A stretch of DNA of 64,000 nucleotides from IMG/VR virus record IMGVR_UViG_3300027710_001079, positions 62,001 to 126,000 of that record. One strand, given 5' to 3'. Below, one piece after another: positions 44,644 to 53,584 of the stretch; positions within the stretch are counted from its first letter, which is position 1; every line of letters starts with the position of its first letter. The notes beneath the pieces were generated by a model. The model saw nothing but the letters and a program-made list of their open reading frames with translations, made no database searches and had not been told where the DNA came from. The position numbers were made by a program, and so were the translations under genes. This DNA is from a virus.

Positions 44644-45644
44644 GGATTACTCACTAGTTCTTTGTAAAGAGTCGATCGGTACCATTGTAGTGCATCTTTT
44701 ACAATAGTTTTACAATCGCTTGATTTTGGTTCCCAACCTAACACTGCTTTTGCTTTTGATATATCTGCATAGTTCATTGGTATATCGCCCGGTCTACGAG
44801 CACCGATGCTGAATTGTATACCTTGCCCTACTTGCAATTGATATTCTGCAAATACCTGCAACACACTCTTTCCTGAGCCAGCACCAATATTAAATGCATT
44901 AGTAACGCCACCAGCTTCTAAGTATTGAAGTGCTTTGACGTGTGCATCTGCAATATCCCAAATATGTGTAAAGTCACGAACAGCAGTACCATCTGGCGTA
45001 GGATAGTCATTGCCGTTGAATCTAAACTCAACAGCTTTACCGTCTATTACATTTTGAATACTAGGGATAAGATGTGATGGCTTAGGACGATACTCTCCAA
45101 TAGCACCATCGGGTGCCGCACCACTTGCGTTAAAATATCTCAAACTGACTGAACGAATATTATGTGCAACACTAACATCACGCAACATACATTCTACTGC
45201 CCACTTGCTAGCACCGTAGCTAGTAACAGGAGTTTTAGGATGATCCTCGGTAGTAGGTAATTTTGAAATATCTACTTCACCGTACACTGAGCTAGTAGAA
45301 CTAAAGATAACTTTGTCTACACCGTATTTGGCACATGCTTCTAATAGTGTTGCAGAACCGCCTACATTATTTTGATAGTAGCGAAGAGGGTCAGTGACAC
45401 TAGCACCTACTTCGCTACTTGCCGCAAGATGGATCACTGCATCAAATTTGTATTTTTCAAAAAGCAGAACTAAAGACCATTTGTTGTTTATGTCGCCACA
45501 AATTGCAGGCCAGTAGGGACTTGCCCACGGCCTTGCTTTTGCCTGCATGTCAAATACAACAGGAAAATACCCGTGTTCGAAAAGCATTTTTGCGACATGA
45601 CTACCTACGTAGCCACTACCGCCAGTGACTAATATATGTTTCAC
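44640..45644 (-). CDS. galE: UDP-glucose 4-epimerase
   Basis: 334 residues, GTG start at 45644 (GTGA overlap with the gene upstream). The NAD-binding GGSGYVGSHV and the active-site STSSVYGE and YGASK (Tyr/Lys) motifs of short-chain dehydrogenase-type epimerases are intact, as is the ARRPGD substrate motif. It interconverts UDP-Glc and UDP-Gal and would supply the glycosyltransferases nearby (45812-46510, 49987-52079). AAGG about ten bases upstream serves as ribosome site. Confidence 0.9.
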   Translation of the reverse strand: MKHILVTGGSGYVGSHVAKMLFEHGYFPVVFDMQAKARPWASPYWPAICGDINNKWSLVLLFEKYKFDAVIHLAASSEVGASVTDPLRYYQNNVGGSATLLEACAKYGVDKVIFSSTSSVYGEVDISKLPTTEDHPKTPVTSYGASKWAVECMLRDVSVAHNIRSVSLRYFNASGAAPDGAIGEYRPKPSHLIPSIQNVIDGKAVEFRFNGNDYPTPDGTAVRDFTHIWDIADAHVKALQYLEAGGVTNAFNIGAGSGKSVLQVFAEYQLQVGQGIQFSIGARRPGDIPMNYADISKAKAVLGWEPKSSDCKTIVKDALQWYRSTLYKELVSNP

Positions 45645-45799
45645 TTTACGTTAGCTACCTTAGTTTCTAACAATTCTTTGATGAATTTCAAAGCCTTGCG
45701 GTCAGTATCGTATACGAACTCTTTTTCGTTGTTCTCGTCATCTCTGATTAGAATAACAATACCGTTCTCGACTTTTCTCAATTCAATACTTTCGAACAT
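45641..45799 (-). CDS. small acidic hypothetical protein
   Basis: 52 residues, starting MFESIELRKVENGIVIL and ending in an amphipathic helix. The TGA overlaps the GTG of galE. No recognised family. Confidence 0.55.
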   Translation of the reverse strand: MFESIELRKVENGIVILIRDDENNEKEFVYDTDRKALKFIKELLETKVANVK

Positions 45800-45811
45800 G
45801 GTGATCTTTCT

Positions 45812-46510
45812 TTATTTTGGAACACTTAAATTATAGTTAAAGTGGAAGATACCGATATGGCTAACTTCCTTACTCAACTCCTGATCGCACCAAACTTCAT
45901 AACCTGCCTTCTGTGCTTGTTGACAGAAATAGATATCTTCACCAATCTCAAGATTGAGTTCAGGAATATATTCTTGCAGGTAGTGAGGTTGGGGGATTTT
46001 TTCATAAACTGAACGATGTACTAACACACAGCCATGTGGTAAGACATCGATCAATTCCATTGGAGGGCTGTCATCTCTAGTTTCGAATTCACGGAACTGT
46101 CCATTAGACCCTAGCATACCTGTAAAGTTAGCATTAGGGAAACGGCGTCGACGATAGTTTACTCCAACAATCGGTTTGTTTCTTTTGAGCAATCGAATAG
46201 GTGCATCAATAGGGAACTTCATATCTGAGTCAACCCACCAAATATAGTCGAAGTCGCTTTTGAGAAAGATATCAGTTAAGTTGCGGCGAGCAATAGTAAT
46301 AACTGAACCAATGTTGAATGCACAGTTAATCTTAATTCCGTTGGCAACAAGATTAGCTGCCGCCATTGCTAAGTGCTGTGCAAATTCAGCATTGACCATT
46401 TCCATTGCTGGAACAGCGATCATAATGCTAGGTGCTCTACCTTGTTGTGCAGGTGCAGCCGCAGGTGCTGCCGGTGCCGGCTTAACATTGAACTTGGGTT
46501 TGTTTTTCAT
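45812..46510 (-). CDS. GT-A-type glycosyltransferase
   Basis: 232 residues. An Ala/Pro-rich start (about 10-25) is followed by a GT-A fold: NxGSVITIARRNLTDIFL, then WWVDSDMKF with the DxD metal motif near 93-95, and a late GEDIYFCQQAQKAGY acceptor-site motif. Transfers a sugar from a nucleotide donor to an unknown acceptor: host surface, phage fibre or DNA. Confidence 0.8.
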   Translation of the reverse strand: MKNKPKFNVKPAPAAPAAAPAQQGRAPSIMIAVPAMEMVNAEFAQHLAMAAANLVANGIKINCAFNIGSVITIARRNLTDIFLKSDFDYIWWVDSDMKFPIDAPIRLLKRNKPIVGVNYRRRRFPNANFTGMLGSNGQFREFETRDDSPPMELIDVLPHGCVLVHRSVYEKIPQPHYLQEYIPELNLEIGEDIYFCQQAQKAGYEVWCDQELSKEVSHIGIFHFNYNLSVPK

Positions 46511-46542
46511 GGGATCCTTTGTTTTATTCTTTTAATTATCTA

Positions 46543-46590
46543 AGATCAAGCACCTACTATTGCGTTCTTGATTATCGACGTGCTTGATCT
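46543..46590. repeat. 11-bp inverted repeat over the end of a lipoprotein gene
   Basis: AGATCAAGCAC (46543-46553) and GTGCTTGATCT (46580-46590) are perfect complements with a 26-base loop. The second arm is within the last codons of the LPP20-like gene. It could be an operator or a weak terminator; no T-run follows. Confidence 0.5.
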
Positions 46591-47168
46591 AAAACTTCAG
46601 TAGCAGTCTGGTCCAGCGTCTTGCCGCCGACTCTACCTTCAAGTTTTACCTGCTTGTTTTGATCATAAGTAGCCGCCATAGCCTTAACATCTTGTTGACT
46701 GATTTTTAGCATAACAAATACTCTAAAGTTATTTGCTTCTGGATTAAAGATGACCATTTTCTTTTCGACACCGTAAGTACGTACTACGCTCTCGGCAATC
46801 AAATTTACAATCACATCTTGACTCTGAGCTCGACCTGTTGGGCGATCTGGTGAGCCAGTTTCGTCGTATCGAATAATTGTACGATTATTCATTTCGCCGT
46901 TAACTCGATCTGCAATTTTTGCTTTTGCCTTAAGTGTAGCTTTCTTCATAGCCATTTCCATTGAAGGGCTAACATCTTCGGCTACTGCATAATACATACC
47001 GTTTTTATCCCAAGGCTTGTACCATGCTTTCATTTCCGACCCTACGTCGACATGATCAAGATACCAAGTGGGCACAGTCTTTTTATCTAAATTCTCAGTC
47101 ATCAGTTCTGTCATAGACGAACATGCAGACAACGCTAGTACTGCTAGAACAATTGAAATACGCTTCAT
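46572..47168 (-). CDS. LPP20-like lipoprotein
   Basis: 198 residues. Signal peptide with lipobox LSAC (Cys16). The mature part has the alternating helices and strands of LPP20-type bacterial lipoproteins (MKKATLKAKAKIADRVNGEMNN and IAESVVRTYGVEKKM). Presumably displayed at the outer membrane. Function unknown; superinfection exclusion is one possibility. Confidence 0.7.
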   Translation of the reverse strand: MKRISIVLAVLALSACSSMTELMTENLDKKTVPTWYLDHVDVGSEMKAWYKPWDKNGMYYAVAEDVSPSMEMAMKKATLKAKAKIADRVNGEMNNRTIIRYDETGSPDRPTGRAQSQDVIVNLIAESVVRTYGVEKKMVIFNPEANNFRVFVMLKISQQDVKAMAATYDQNKQVKLEGRVGGKTLDQTATEVLDQARR

Positions 47169-47293
47169 TTTACATTCTCCTGAATGATAATTTTAGTTTG
47201 ATCAACACCTCTGTCGACGATTTTTGCAATGCCGGAAGCCCCGACAGTAGCTAGGATGATTCCAAAGATTGTCCCAACAATAAAGTTTGTCAT
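47165..47293 (-). CDS. 42-residue membrane protein
   Basis: One hydrophobic span (residues 4-23, FIVGTIFGIILATVGASGIA) and a short charged tail. AAAGAG precedes the ATG at 47293; the TGA overlaps the lipoprotein ATG. I recall near-identical small proteins in T4-like cyanophages. Confidence 0.6.
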   Translation of the reverse strand: MTNFIVGTIFGIILATVGASGIAKIVDRGVDQTKIIIQENVK

Positions 47294-47313
47294 AACTACT
47301 CTTTCTGTGTGTG

Positions 47314-47892
47314 TTAAAATTTGTCAACTATGATCCATTTTGTTGGACCATATCTGCAAACAATTCCTTGAAACTGTATAATGTCTTTACCATTCCAACC
47401 AGTTTCGAGATACCATCTACATTCTTCTCCGTTGTGGTAAAATGCATTGGGATAATTTGTATGGGATCGTAATCTACGAACATCATCTATAATTGTTCCA
47501 ATTTTAGGATTTAAAAGAGGTCTATCTTTTTCTTCCTGCTCTTTACAAACTACGAAAGTCTCACTTGTTATTGTACTTGAATATAGTCCTGTGAGCAAAT
47601 TTTTCTTTGCCAATTCAGTTGCGGCCCCGCAGGCTTTGGCATGACTGTAGTCACCTGACCAGATAAATTCACCTTTACCTTGATGCCACTTTCCGCCAGT
47701 GTATCCTTCTAGACTGGCTGTGCATTTGTATTGCCCTTTACCAAACGGATTAACTTCGGCTACTACATTTTTAATTTCATGTATCCGCCCAACTTCTTTT
47801 GAAGTTGTTCGCTCTTTCATAATGCAATCTTGTGCAATTGCAGAATTGGTAAAGAGTACAGCAGTTAGTAAGATTTGTGTCGAAAGTTGCAT
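47314..47892 (-). CDS. secreted Cys-containing protein
   Basis: 192 residues with a cleavable signal peptide (about 1-20, AIA|Q). The mature protein has about six cysteines, consistent with disulphides in the periplasm. No family recognised. Overlaps the upstream lipoprotein gene by 28 bases. Confidence 0.65.
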   Translation of the reverse strand: MQLSTQILLTAVLFTNSAIAQDCIMKERTTSKEVGRIHEIKNVVAEVNPFGKGQYKCTASLEGYTGGKWHQGKGEFIWSGDYSHAKACGAATELAKKNLLTGLYSSTITSETFVVCKEQEEKDRPLLNPKIGTIIDDVRRLRSHTNYPNAFYHNGEECRWYLETGWNGKDIIQFQGIVCRYGPTKWIIVDKF

Positions 47893-48221
47893 CTGTAGTA
47901 AATCTCATCTATGTTTGCGTTAATCAAATAGTCTATACGGCCATCTGCAATTTCTTTGTTTTTAGGAAACTCTTTAGAAAAGCCGCCCCAGGAGGTTACT
48001 TCAAGGTAAGCATCTCGACGCTCACGTTGAGTAGGACGGATACTGCGTAACCATTCAACTTGCTCTTTGGCAATGTTACAATCTGGTTTGAAACTGCCCA
48101 AAGCGTGTGATGACGGAAGAATTCGTTGTGCAGGACTTGCACATCCTACTAGACTAGCGGCCGTTGCAATCAGTACGAATTTGCCAAATTTTGTGCTTAA
48201 TAGCGTTAATGCTGGCACCAT
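47865..48221 (-). CDS. small lipoprotein
   Basis: 118 residues from the ATG at 48221; a TTG eight codons earlier is less likely. The hydrophobic stretch near 13-26 leads to lipobox LVGC. Mature part begins ASPAQRILPSSH. It overlaps the upstream lipoprotein gene by 68 bases in another frame, which is unusually long. It resembles that neighbour in layout (CSTTSYRI versus CASPAQRI, then a DC and a WL motif). Confidence 0.65.
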   Translation of the reverse strand: MVPALTLLSTKFGKFVLIATAASLVGCASPAQRILPSSHALGSFKPDCNIAKEQVEWLRSIRPTQRERRDAYLEVTSWGGFSKEFPKNKEIADGRIDYLINANIDEIYYRCNFRHKSY

Positions 48222-48396
48222 TTGATTTTGTGTCTTTCTCTGCAAATTGCAGTTGTTCAGTTAACCATCCGTTAATTCGATTTTTATTCCAGCAATCAAT
48301 TGGAATATTACTAACTTCTGTAGGAGTTAGAATTCGATAGCTAGTAGTCGAACAGCCAGCTAACAAAATGATCACTAAAGAAAAAACCTTAAACAT
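48154..48396 (-). CDS. small lipoprotein, predicted leaderless mRNA
   Basis: 80 residues from the ATG at 48396. Signal peptide with lipobox LAGC (Cys15). Mature part CSTTSYRI...DCWNKN. The predicted transcript start (48396) falls exactly on the ATG and no Shine-Dalgarno exists. First gene of the envelope-protein operon. Confidence 0.7.
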   Translation of the reverse strand: MFKVFSLVIILLAGCSTTSYRILTPTEVSNIPIDCWNKNRINGWLTEQLQFAEKDTKSNGASINAIKHKIWQIRTDCNGR

Positions 48397-48402
48397 GTGT
48401 AT

Positions 48403-48431
48403 ATAATACAGCACATTTAAGGTTTTGTCAA
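48403..48431 (-). promoter_or_regulatory. sigma70-type promoter of the lipoprotein operon
   Basis: TTGACA (48431-48426), 17-base spacer, TATTAT (48408-48403) on the minus strand, right after the upstream metallopeptidase stop. Confidence 0.8.
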
Positions 48432-48447
48432 GTATTGATTTTACCAA

Positions 48448-49173
48448 TTATCTGTTTAAACGGTCTAAACTTTTATAAACTTTTTTGATTAATTTACGTA
48501 AAACTGGATGGTTAACATCTTTGGAAAATGCGTTAACATACGCCCAAAGATTAACACTGTCTTCGATTGCAATGTCTTTAACTTTGTTTAATTTTTCAAT
48601 TACTTGTGGATAACTATTTCTATCTAATAATTCGTTAGCAATGTTATATGCATAGGCATTGATTTCATCTGGACTACTTAGATACCAGCGATTTTCTTCT
48701 GCTTCGTCGTACTCGTCATCGCCTTCTTCATATGCGGTTTCAAAGTCCCATTTTTCAACTTCTAAGAAATCTCTTGCACGGAATTGTTGCATGTGGATAA
48801 CTTCGTGACTCAATGTGTCTGCAATTTTTCTTGTGATAATGTCAAATTGTGGTTCATCAATCAACATAACATCTTGCATTGGGTTAGTAACCAAATATAT
48901 CTCAATGGCAACATCCCCAGCCTCGTCTAAGCCTCCGTCGTAGTATCCATTGAGCTCGATATCGTTTTGATCCACTTGTGTAGCTTCTGCGTGTTTAACA
49001 TCAATGTTAAAACGCTTTCCAATGAATACCCCGAGATCCTGAATTAATTCGTCAACTGCATAAAATTGGTTTACTATTTTAGGTTTGATATCATCAAATA
49101 TTTCAAGAACTTCTTTTCTTGTTGGAACCACTACTTTTCTATCTAACTTTGGGCAGCAGTTGAATTTTTTCAT
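48448..49173 (-). CDS. HExxH metallopeptidase-like protein A
   Basis: 241 residues from the ATG at 49173 (a GTG at 49191, overlapping the upstream stop as GTGA, is the alternative). SHEVIHMQQ carries the zinc motif HExxH. An SSPDEINAYAYNIA segment ~55 residues later has an Asp/Glu that could be the third ligand. Paralogue of the next gene. It may cut host protein or act in phage assembly. Substrate unknown. Confidence 0.75.
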   Translation of the reverse strand: MKKFNCCPKLDRKVVVPTRKEVLEIFDDIKPKIVNQFYAVDELIQDLGVFIGKRFNIDVKHAEATQVDQNDIELNGYYDGGLDEAGDVAIEIYLVTNPMQDVMLIDEPQFDIITRKIADTLSHEVIHMQQFRARDFLEVEKWDFETAYEEGDDEYDEAEENRWYLSSPDEINAYAYNIANELLDRNSYPQVIEKLNKVKDIAIEDSVNLWAYVNAFSKDVNHPVLRKLIKKVYKSLDRLNR

Positions 49174-49187
49174 TTTTGTTCTTTTAC

Positions 49188-49925
49188 TCACTTTTTTAAC
49201 CAATCAGATGTTTTATAAGGCTTTGCTATTTCCTCGGCATTAGGAATATAATTCATTACCTTCTTTTTTAATTTACGGATTACTCTGTGACTGTGATTGT
49301 GATCAAATGCATCTAGATACATTCTGAAGCCGTCCTTTTTTAATCTCTTATCATTGAGATCAGTGTTTAGATAATTTACTATAGATGTTTTATCCTCCCC
49401 GAACCTGTCAAGAAGCTGACAAGCAATGTTAAAGCTGTATGCATCAATTTCGTCACTGTTTCCTAGGTATATTTGTTCGTTGCGTTTTCTTGCTAGGTTT
49501 GCAGAACTTTCATACCCGGGAATGTCTTTGTAATCACGTCTGCGATATTGTCGCATGTGAATAACTTCGTGCATTACTGTGTCTGCTATTGCCATGCAGA
49601 CTCTGCGAAATAAATGCTTATTTGCTTTAATAATTACGTCAGGTGAATGATATTGTATACAAAGCGTGATAGACGTTTTGCCTTCCTGATCTAATACACT
49701 GTCATATAAGCCGCCCACCCATACGCAGTTTTTTTCTGTTTTAGTGTTGTAGCAGGATCTAACTTTGACAGGTATTTTAAAAAATCTTAAGATTTCTCGT
49801 AGCTTGTTAGAAAAACTAGTCGGTGATAAGGACTTGCCTACAACATTGTAGCTTGTAAAGTTTACCATTTCTGCTATTAGATTCCTATCTAACGCAGACC
49901 AATCAAAAGTAGCAGCTTTAGTCAT
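49188..49925 (-). CDS. HExxH metallopeptidase-like protein B
   Basis: 245 residues. MHEVIHMRQYRRRDY matches SHEVIHMQQFRARDF of protein A, and LGNSDEIDAYSFNIACQLLDR matches its LSSPDEINAYAYNIANELLDR, so the two are tandem duplicates with diverged N-termini. No signal peptide, so cytoplasmic or virion-borne. Confidence 0.78.
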   Translation of the reverse strand: MTKAATFDWSALDRNLIAEMVNFTSYNVVGKSLSPTSFSNKLREILRFFKIPVKVRSCYNTKTEKNCVWVGGLYDSVLDQEGKTSITLCIQYHSPDVIIKANKHLFRRVCMAIADTVMHEVIHMRQYRRRDYKDIPGYESSANLARKRNEQIYLGNSDEIDAYSFNIACQLLDRFGEDKTSIVNYLNTDLNDKRLKKDGFRMYLDAFDHNHSHRVIRKLKKKVMNYIPNAEEIAKPYKTSDWLKK

Positions 49926-49986
49926 AAATCCCTCAGCTATTTTACATAATTATTCTTAAATCAGTCCACGTTATCAGGGTAGTTAA

Positions 49987-50925
49987 TTATGATAAAATGT
50001 TAACCCATTTGTCAATAACGTGCTGCCAGTCGTAACTTTTAGCATGTTCTTGGATTTCCAAGCATCGTTGTCTGTACTTGTTAGGGTTATCTTTATAATA
50101 ACTTAAAATTTCCACAGTTTTTTCTAAGAATTCGTCTTCTGCTACGGGCACAGCATGTCCGCCTGCATCACCAATTCTCTGGGCCCAGTGTCCAACATTA
50201 GTACCGATTACTAGCTTGCCGGCCGCACCGCCCTCCATTACAGGAAGTCCAGCACCTTCTTCTGTACTAGCTGCGATAACAGCGTCTATGCCTTTGTAGA
50301 ATCCCGGCATAGTGATAAAACTATTGTGATATTGCTGTGCAACTCTAAACTCTAATCCGGCACGTTTTACTGCTTCTTCAACTAGCCAGCCACGCTTATG
50401 ATACTTAGGCTGTGCTAGATCGCTAGCAACCATATCTTGTGCAAACTCTTCTTTTCTGTGGAAGCTGCCTGTGTATCCTACAACTTTTAAATTGTCGTTA
50501 GGTGTGCTGTAAAAAGTATTATAGTTAATAGCCACAGGAGTTAGTTCAGCAGGCCGCTCGATACCTAGTTCTTTACTAAGATCAACTAGCCATTGGCTAA
50601 CACAACCGTATCTACGGAAACGTTTAAAGTCTTCATATCCGTGATGATGAATCAGTTCAGTCATGTCTAATTTAGCATGACTGATAATAACACACTGTTC
50701 GGGTGCTACTGTAGCATAGTTATATCCTAAGAATCTCCATCCGTGGGGAGTAGTTACAAAAATATCAGTTGTGGAATTTAATTCCAACATTTCTTCTCTA
50801 GTGTAACTTTTGTTCCAAGGAAGTAGTTGACAGTTAAATCCGTGTCCCCATAGATATTTGAACAGCTCGTAATGAACTGTTCCGAATGCCCAGTTAGGCT
50901 CAAAGTAAAAAACTACTCTTTTCAT
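49987..50925 (-). CDS. GT-B (GT4-like) glycosyltransferase
   Basis: 312 residues. The C-terminal domain contains [16 protein letters not shown], the E-x7-E donor-binding motif of GT4 enzymes. The N-terminal half ([20 protein letters not shown]) would bind the acceptor. Sugar and acceptor unknown. ATGA overlap with the next glycosyltransferase. Confidence 0.8.
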   Translation of the reverse strand: MKRVVFYFEPNWAFGTVHYELFKYLWGHGFNCQLLPWNKSYTREEMLELNSTTDIFVTTPHGWRFLGYNYATVAPEQCVIISHAKLDMTELIHHHGYEDFKRFRRYGCVSQWLVDLSKELGIERPAELTPVAINYNTFYSTPNDNLKVVGYTGSFHRKEEFAQDMVASDLAQPKYHKRGWLVEEAVKRAGLEFRVAQQYHNSFITMPGFYKGIDAVIAASTEEGAGLPVMEGGAAGKLVIGTNVGHWAQRIGDAGGHAVPVAEDEFLEKTVEILSYYKDNPNKYRQRCLEIQEHAKSYDWQHVIDKWVNILS

Positions 50926-52079
50926 TTCTTGTCCATCGGTGGATAGTACTTACGCAACCAATCAAGGTTTTCTCGATCTGGATGATCCTGGTACCATCCT
51001 TTGCCGCTATGCACATCGTAGACCATCTGGAAGTATTCTTCATACATCGGTGCAACTCGTTCTAGGCTAAAGTTCTCACCAAACGCACGACACGCGGCCG
51101 GATCAATCTTATCGATGTTTTCAGCAGCCCAAACAAACTGATCAAAGGTTCTGCAACGATATCCAGTAACTCCGTGTACATTATTTTCTGTAAATGATCC
51201 CCAGTCTGTTGTGATAGTAGGAGTACCACTTAACAACATCTCTACTTGCACACCACCGAATGGTTCTGTGTACAGACTAGGAACAAATGCCCCTTTGGCA
51301 CGACTCATTAATTTCTTACGAGTCTCTACATCTGCGTATCCCACAAACTCGACGTGGTCTGGAGTTTCTGCGTAACCCATTGATGCTAAGTTGTTTTGAC
51401 CAGCCATGATTAATTTTGCACCAATCTTTCTAGTTACTTCGATTGCAAGGTGTGCTCCTTTGCCTTCATATACTCGCCCTAAGAACAAGAAGTAATCTTC
51501 TTTCTTTTCTGGCTCATAAGTAAAGTCTTCTAAGTCGAAGTAGTTAGGGACAACACCGTGATACCAATCTTGATTGCATGTTCCTACACTTTGTAATCCA
51601 AAGAAGGCATGCATAATAGCATAGCTTTCAAAGATCTTCCAACGTGCCCAATGACCGCCTGCATATCCAATACCCGGTTCAACAACAATTAAATCGTTGT
51701 GTGCATCGCATACTGCACGAACACCTGATCCCCAGAATGGTAGAATAAAATCTTTAGGTTGTTTACGTAGTCCAATTTCTCGAATAGCGTTTGCATAGAA
51801 TGTTTGATATGCGTGATCGCCTGTATCAAACTTAAAGAAATTTTTACGCCAGTCGTAACTGCCGTAGGCAATTTCTAAATCTTTGTTTGTGGTAACAGTG
51901 ACATGCTCGTCGCATACTAGGTCGCTGTCTTCATGTCCATAGTGGATAACATAATGCCCACGCTCTTTCATCATCTTGCCGAATTTAACGACTTTCTGAG
52001 TATAAGCACAGGCATTATATTCTTTACTGGATACTGTGTGGGGCAAGCCCAATATGTGGAATCTGAATTTTTGGCTCAT
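50922..52079 (-). CDS. GT-B (GT4-like) glycosyltransferase
   Basis: 385 residues. [20 protein letters not shown] and [21 protein letters not shown] are characteristic of the second Rossmann domain of GT4 enzymes. Together with 49987-50925 and GalE it forms a sugar-transfer set, likely to modify host surface glycans or phage components. Confidence 0.85.
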   Translation of the reverse strand: MSQKFRFHILGLPHTVSSKEYNACAYTQKVVKFGKMMKERGHYVIHYGHEDSDLVCDEHVTVTTNKDLEIAYGSYDWRKNFFKFDTGDHAYQTFYANAIREIGLRKQPKDFILPFWGSGVRAVCDAHNDLIVVEPGIGYAGGHWARWKIFESYAIMHAFFGLQSVGTCNQDWYHGVVPNYFDLEDFTYEPEKKEDYFLFLGRVYEGKGAHLAIEVTRKIGAKLIMAGQNNLASMGYAETPDHVEFVGYADVETRKKLMSRAKGAFVPSLYTEPFGGVQVEMLLSGTPTITTDWGSFTENNVHGVTGYRCRTFDQFVWAAENIDKIDPAACRAFGENFSLERVAPMYEEYFQMVYDVHSGKGWYQDHPDRENLDWLRKYYPPMDKK

Positions 52080-52091
52080 AATTTAATTGGT

Positions 52092-52167
52092 TGGTGCTGC
52101 CTGTCGGAATCGAACTGACGACCTTCGGATTACAAAACCGGTGCTCTACCAACTGAGCTAAGGCAGC
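52092..52167 (-). tRNA. tRNA-Thr(UGU), CCA encoded
   Basis: 76 bases. Acceptor GCTGCCT pairs with AGGCAGC; D arm GCTC-AGTTGGTA-GAGC; anticodon loop TTTGTAA (UGU); T arm starting with GTTCGATTCC. CCA is encoded. The anticodon stem (CCGGT/TCCGA) has mismatches at both ends. Reads ACA, likely common in the phage's Thr-rich fibre genes. Confidence 0.88.
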
Positions 52168-52191
52168 GATGTTTTTATTTAAGTAACTACT

Positions 52192-52220
52192 ATATTAGCG
52201 TTATTAGATCTGAATGTCAA
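52192..52220 (-). promoter_or_regulatory. sigma70-type promoter of tRNA-Thr
   Basis: TTGACA (52220-52215), 17-base spacer, TAATAT (52197-52192), about 25 bases upstream of the tRNA. It overlaps the stop of the 2OG-oxygenase gene. Confidence 0.65.
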
Positions 52221-52855
52221 GTTTCTCTGATCTCTTTAAGTTTGCTCCAGTACTGGATAGTAAATCTATCATACTCTGGATTTCTGTCTTTTTTTACTAC
52301 AGGAGTTACACAGTGGTATACTCTGCTAGGAAAGATAACTAATCTATTATTTTTAAATTCAATAGTTTTAAGAGGTTGTTTAGTTTCCCAATCTCCGAAT
52401 ACAAAATCTCCACCTGTAAATTTAGATGGATCTTTAGCAAACATATAGTTCATTGTGGCAGTAGGATTATAATCTCTATGCCAACTGTAATGATCCTCAT
52501 GGGTATATTTGCTCATTAGCATCTGACTAGAATCAGTATATAACATGCTGGTAAAGAGGGAATCATTTGCTTCAAGTAATATTTTCTTTACTTCGTCGGA
52601 CCAAATTCTTTGTTCAAGATAAGTTGAGATTTGAAAACTATTTGGTCGTGAAGCGTATTGCTGGAACAGCCACATATTCTTACTGCTTTTTGACCCGGGA
52701 CTAATGACAATACCCTGGTTACTATTAACCTTGCTAGTAACCATTCCGGGAATTAATCTACAAGCTTCATTAATAATCTGCAAATTGTACACCCACGGTA
52801 CAAAATCATCTATCACAATATGAACAAATGGTTCTTTAAAAATTTCGTATTTCAT
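52217..52855 (-). CDS. 2-oxoglutarate/Fe(II)-dependent oxygenase
   Basis: 212 residues. The ligands of the prolyl-hydroxylase-like double-stranded beta helix are visible: WHRD (His-x-Asp), GGDFVFGD, then FPSRVYHCVTPV with the distal His, and the Arg in YDRFTIQYW that would bind 2OG. Substrate unknown, hydroxylation of a protein or small molecule likely. Four-base overlap with the methyltransferase gene. Confidence 0.85.
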   Translation of the reverse strand: MKYEIFKEPFVHIVIDDFVPWVYNLQIINEACRLIPGMVTSKVNSNQGIVISPGSKSSKNMWLFQQYASRPNSFQISTYLEQRIWSDEVKKILLEANDSLFTSMLYTDSSQMLMSKYTHEDHYSWHRDYNPTATMNYMFAKDPSKFTGGDFVFGDWETKQPLKTIEFKNNRLVIFPSRVYHCVTPVVKKDRNPEYDRFTIQYWSKLKEIRET

Positions 52856-53583
52856 TTAGGATACATGTATAACCAGATCATTGTGCTAGGTCTTGCTTCA
52901 ACACACAATAACATTTTATCATAGTCATCTAAATCGTCAATTAACGGCATATAGGGATTTTTATTCCCTTGCCTTATCAGTTTAATATTGTGAGTTTCTG
53001 CAAATCGTGCAACTAATTTATCAGTTAGACCAGGTCTATTACAGTCATGACTTTCAACCATAACTGAAGTTTTTGCTAACTCGGGCACCACTGTGAGATC
53101 AAGGATGTCTTCTTCTGCACCTTCGCAATCCATAAAGATAAACGGATTGTCAGCGGTGGCAAGGAATGATCTATAGTTGCTTATAGTGCAATCTGTGCTG
53201 AATAGAATTTTGTTTACACCGTTAGCGGCAGCATTTTCTCTTGCAATGTCTACAGCAGTTTTGTTTACATCGAACACTACAGTTTTTGTCTGTGTTCTTT
53301 TTGCTAGACCTATGCCATAGTAACCTTCAGCACAACCTATGTTTAAGATTAAATCGTGCGGCTGATTAATAACTCGCTCAATGTCTTCAAACAATTCACA
53401 CTCGTATAATCCTAGTAATTTACTAGCACAGTCGCCGTCGCCCCAGCTAAACTTGTGCAAGATTTTCATTGCTTGAAACGGTCCTTGGTATACGAATCCC
53501 TGTGTCCTTTGGTACACTAATTCTGTGAGTTCGGCTCTACGTGCCCATGAGGCTCTGATATAATTGTTTTTAACTTCTGACAT
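52852..53583 (-). CDS. FkbM-like SAM methyltransferase
   Basis: 243 residues. ILNIGCAEGYYGIGLA is the SAM-binding motif I, FDVNKTA motif II, and MDCEGAEEDIL is the typical D-x-EGAE of FkbM-type O-methyltransferases. It sits between two oxygenase-like genes. Acceptor may be a glycan, consistent with the glycosyltransferases further along, but this is only suggestive. Confidence 0.8.
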   Translation of the reverse strand: MSEVKNNYIRASWARRAELTELVYQRTQGFVYQGPFQAMKILHKFSWGDGDCASKLLGLYECELFEDIERVINQPHDLILNIGCAEGYYGIGLAKRTQTKTVVFDVNKTAVDIARENAAANGVNKILFSTDCTISNYRSFLATADNPFIFMDCEGAEEDILDLTVVPELAKTSVMVESHDCNRPGLTDKLVARFAETHNIKLIRQGNKNPYMPLIDDLDDYDKMLLCVEARPSTMIWLYMYPK

Positions 53584-53584
53584 T

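Noticed and set aside
49926-49986. Possible promoter (TGGACT and TAAAAT) before the metallopeptidase pair
   Set aside because: The -35 is poor and the spacer is 18; not distinguishable from AT-rich background.
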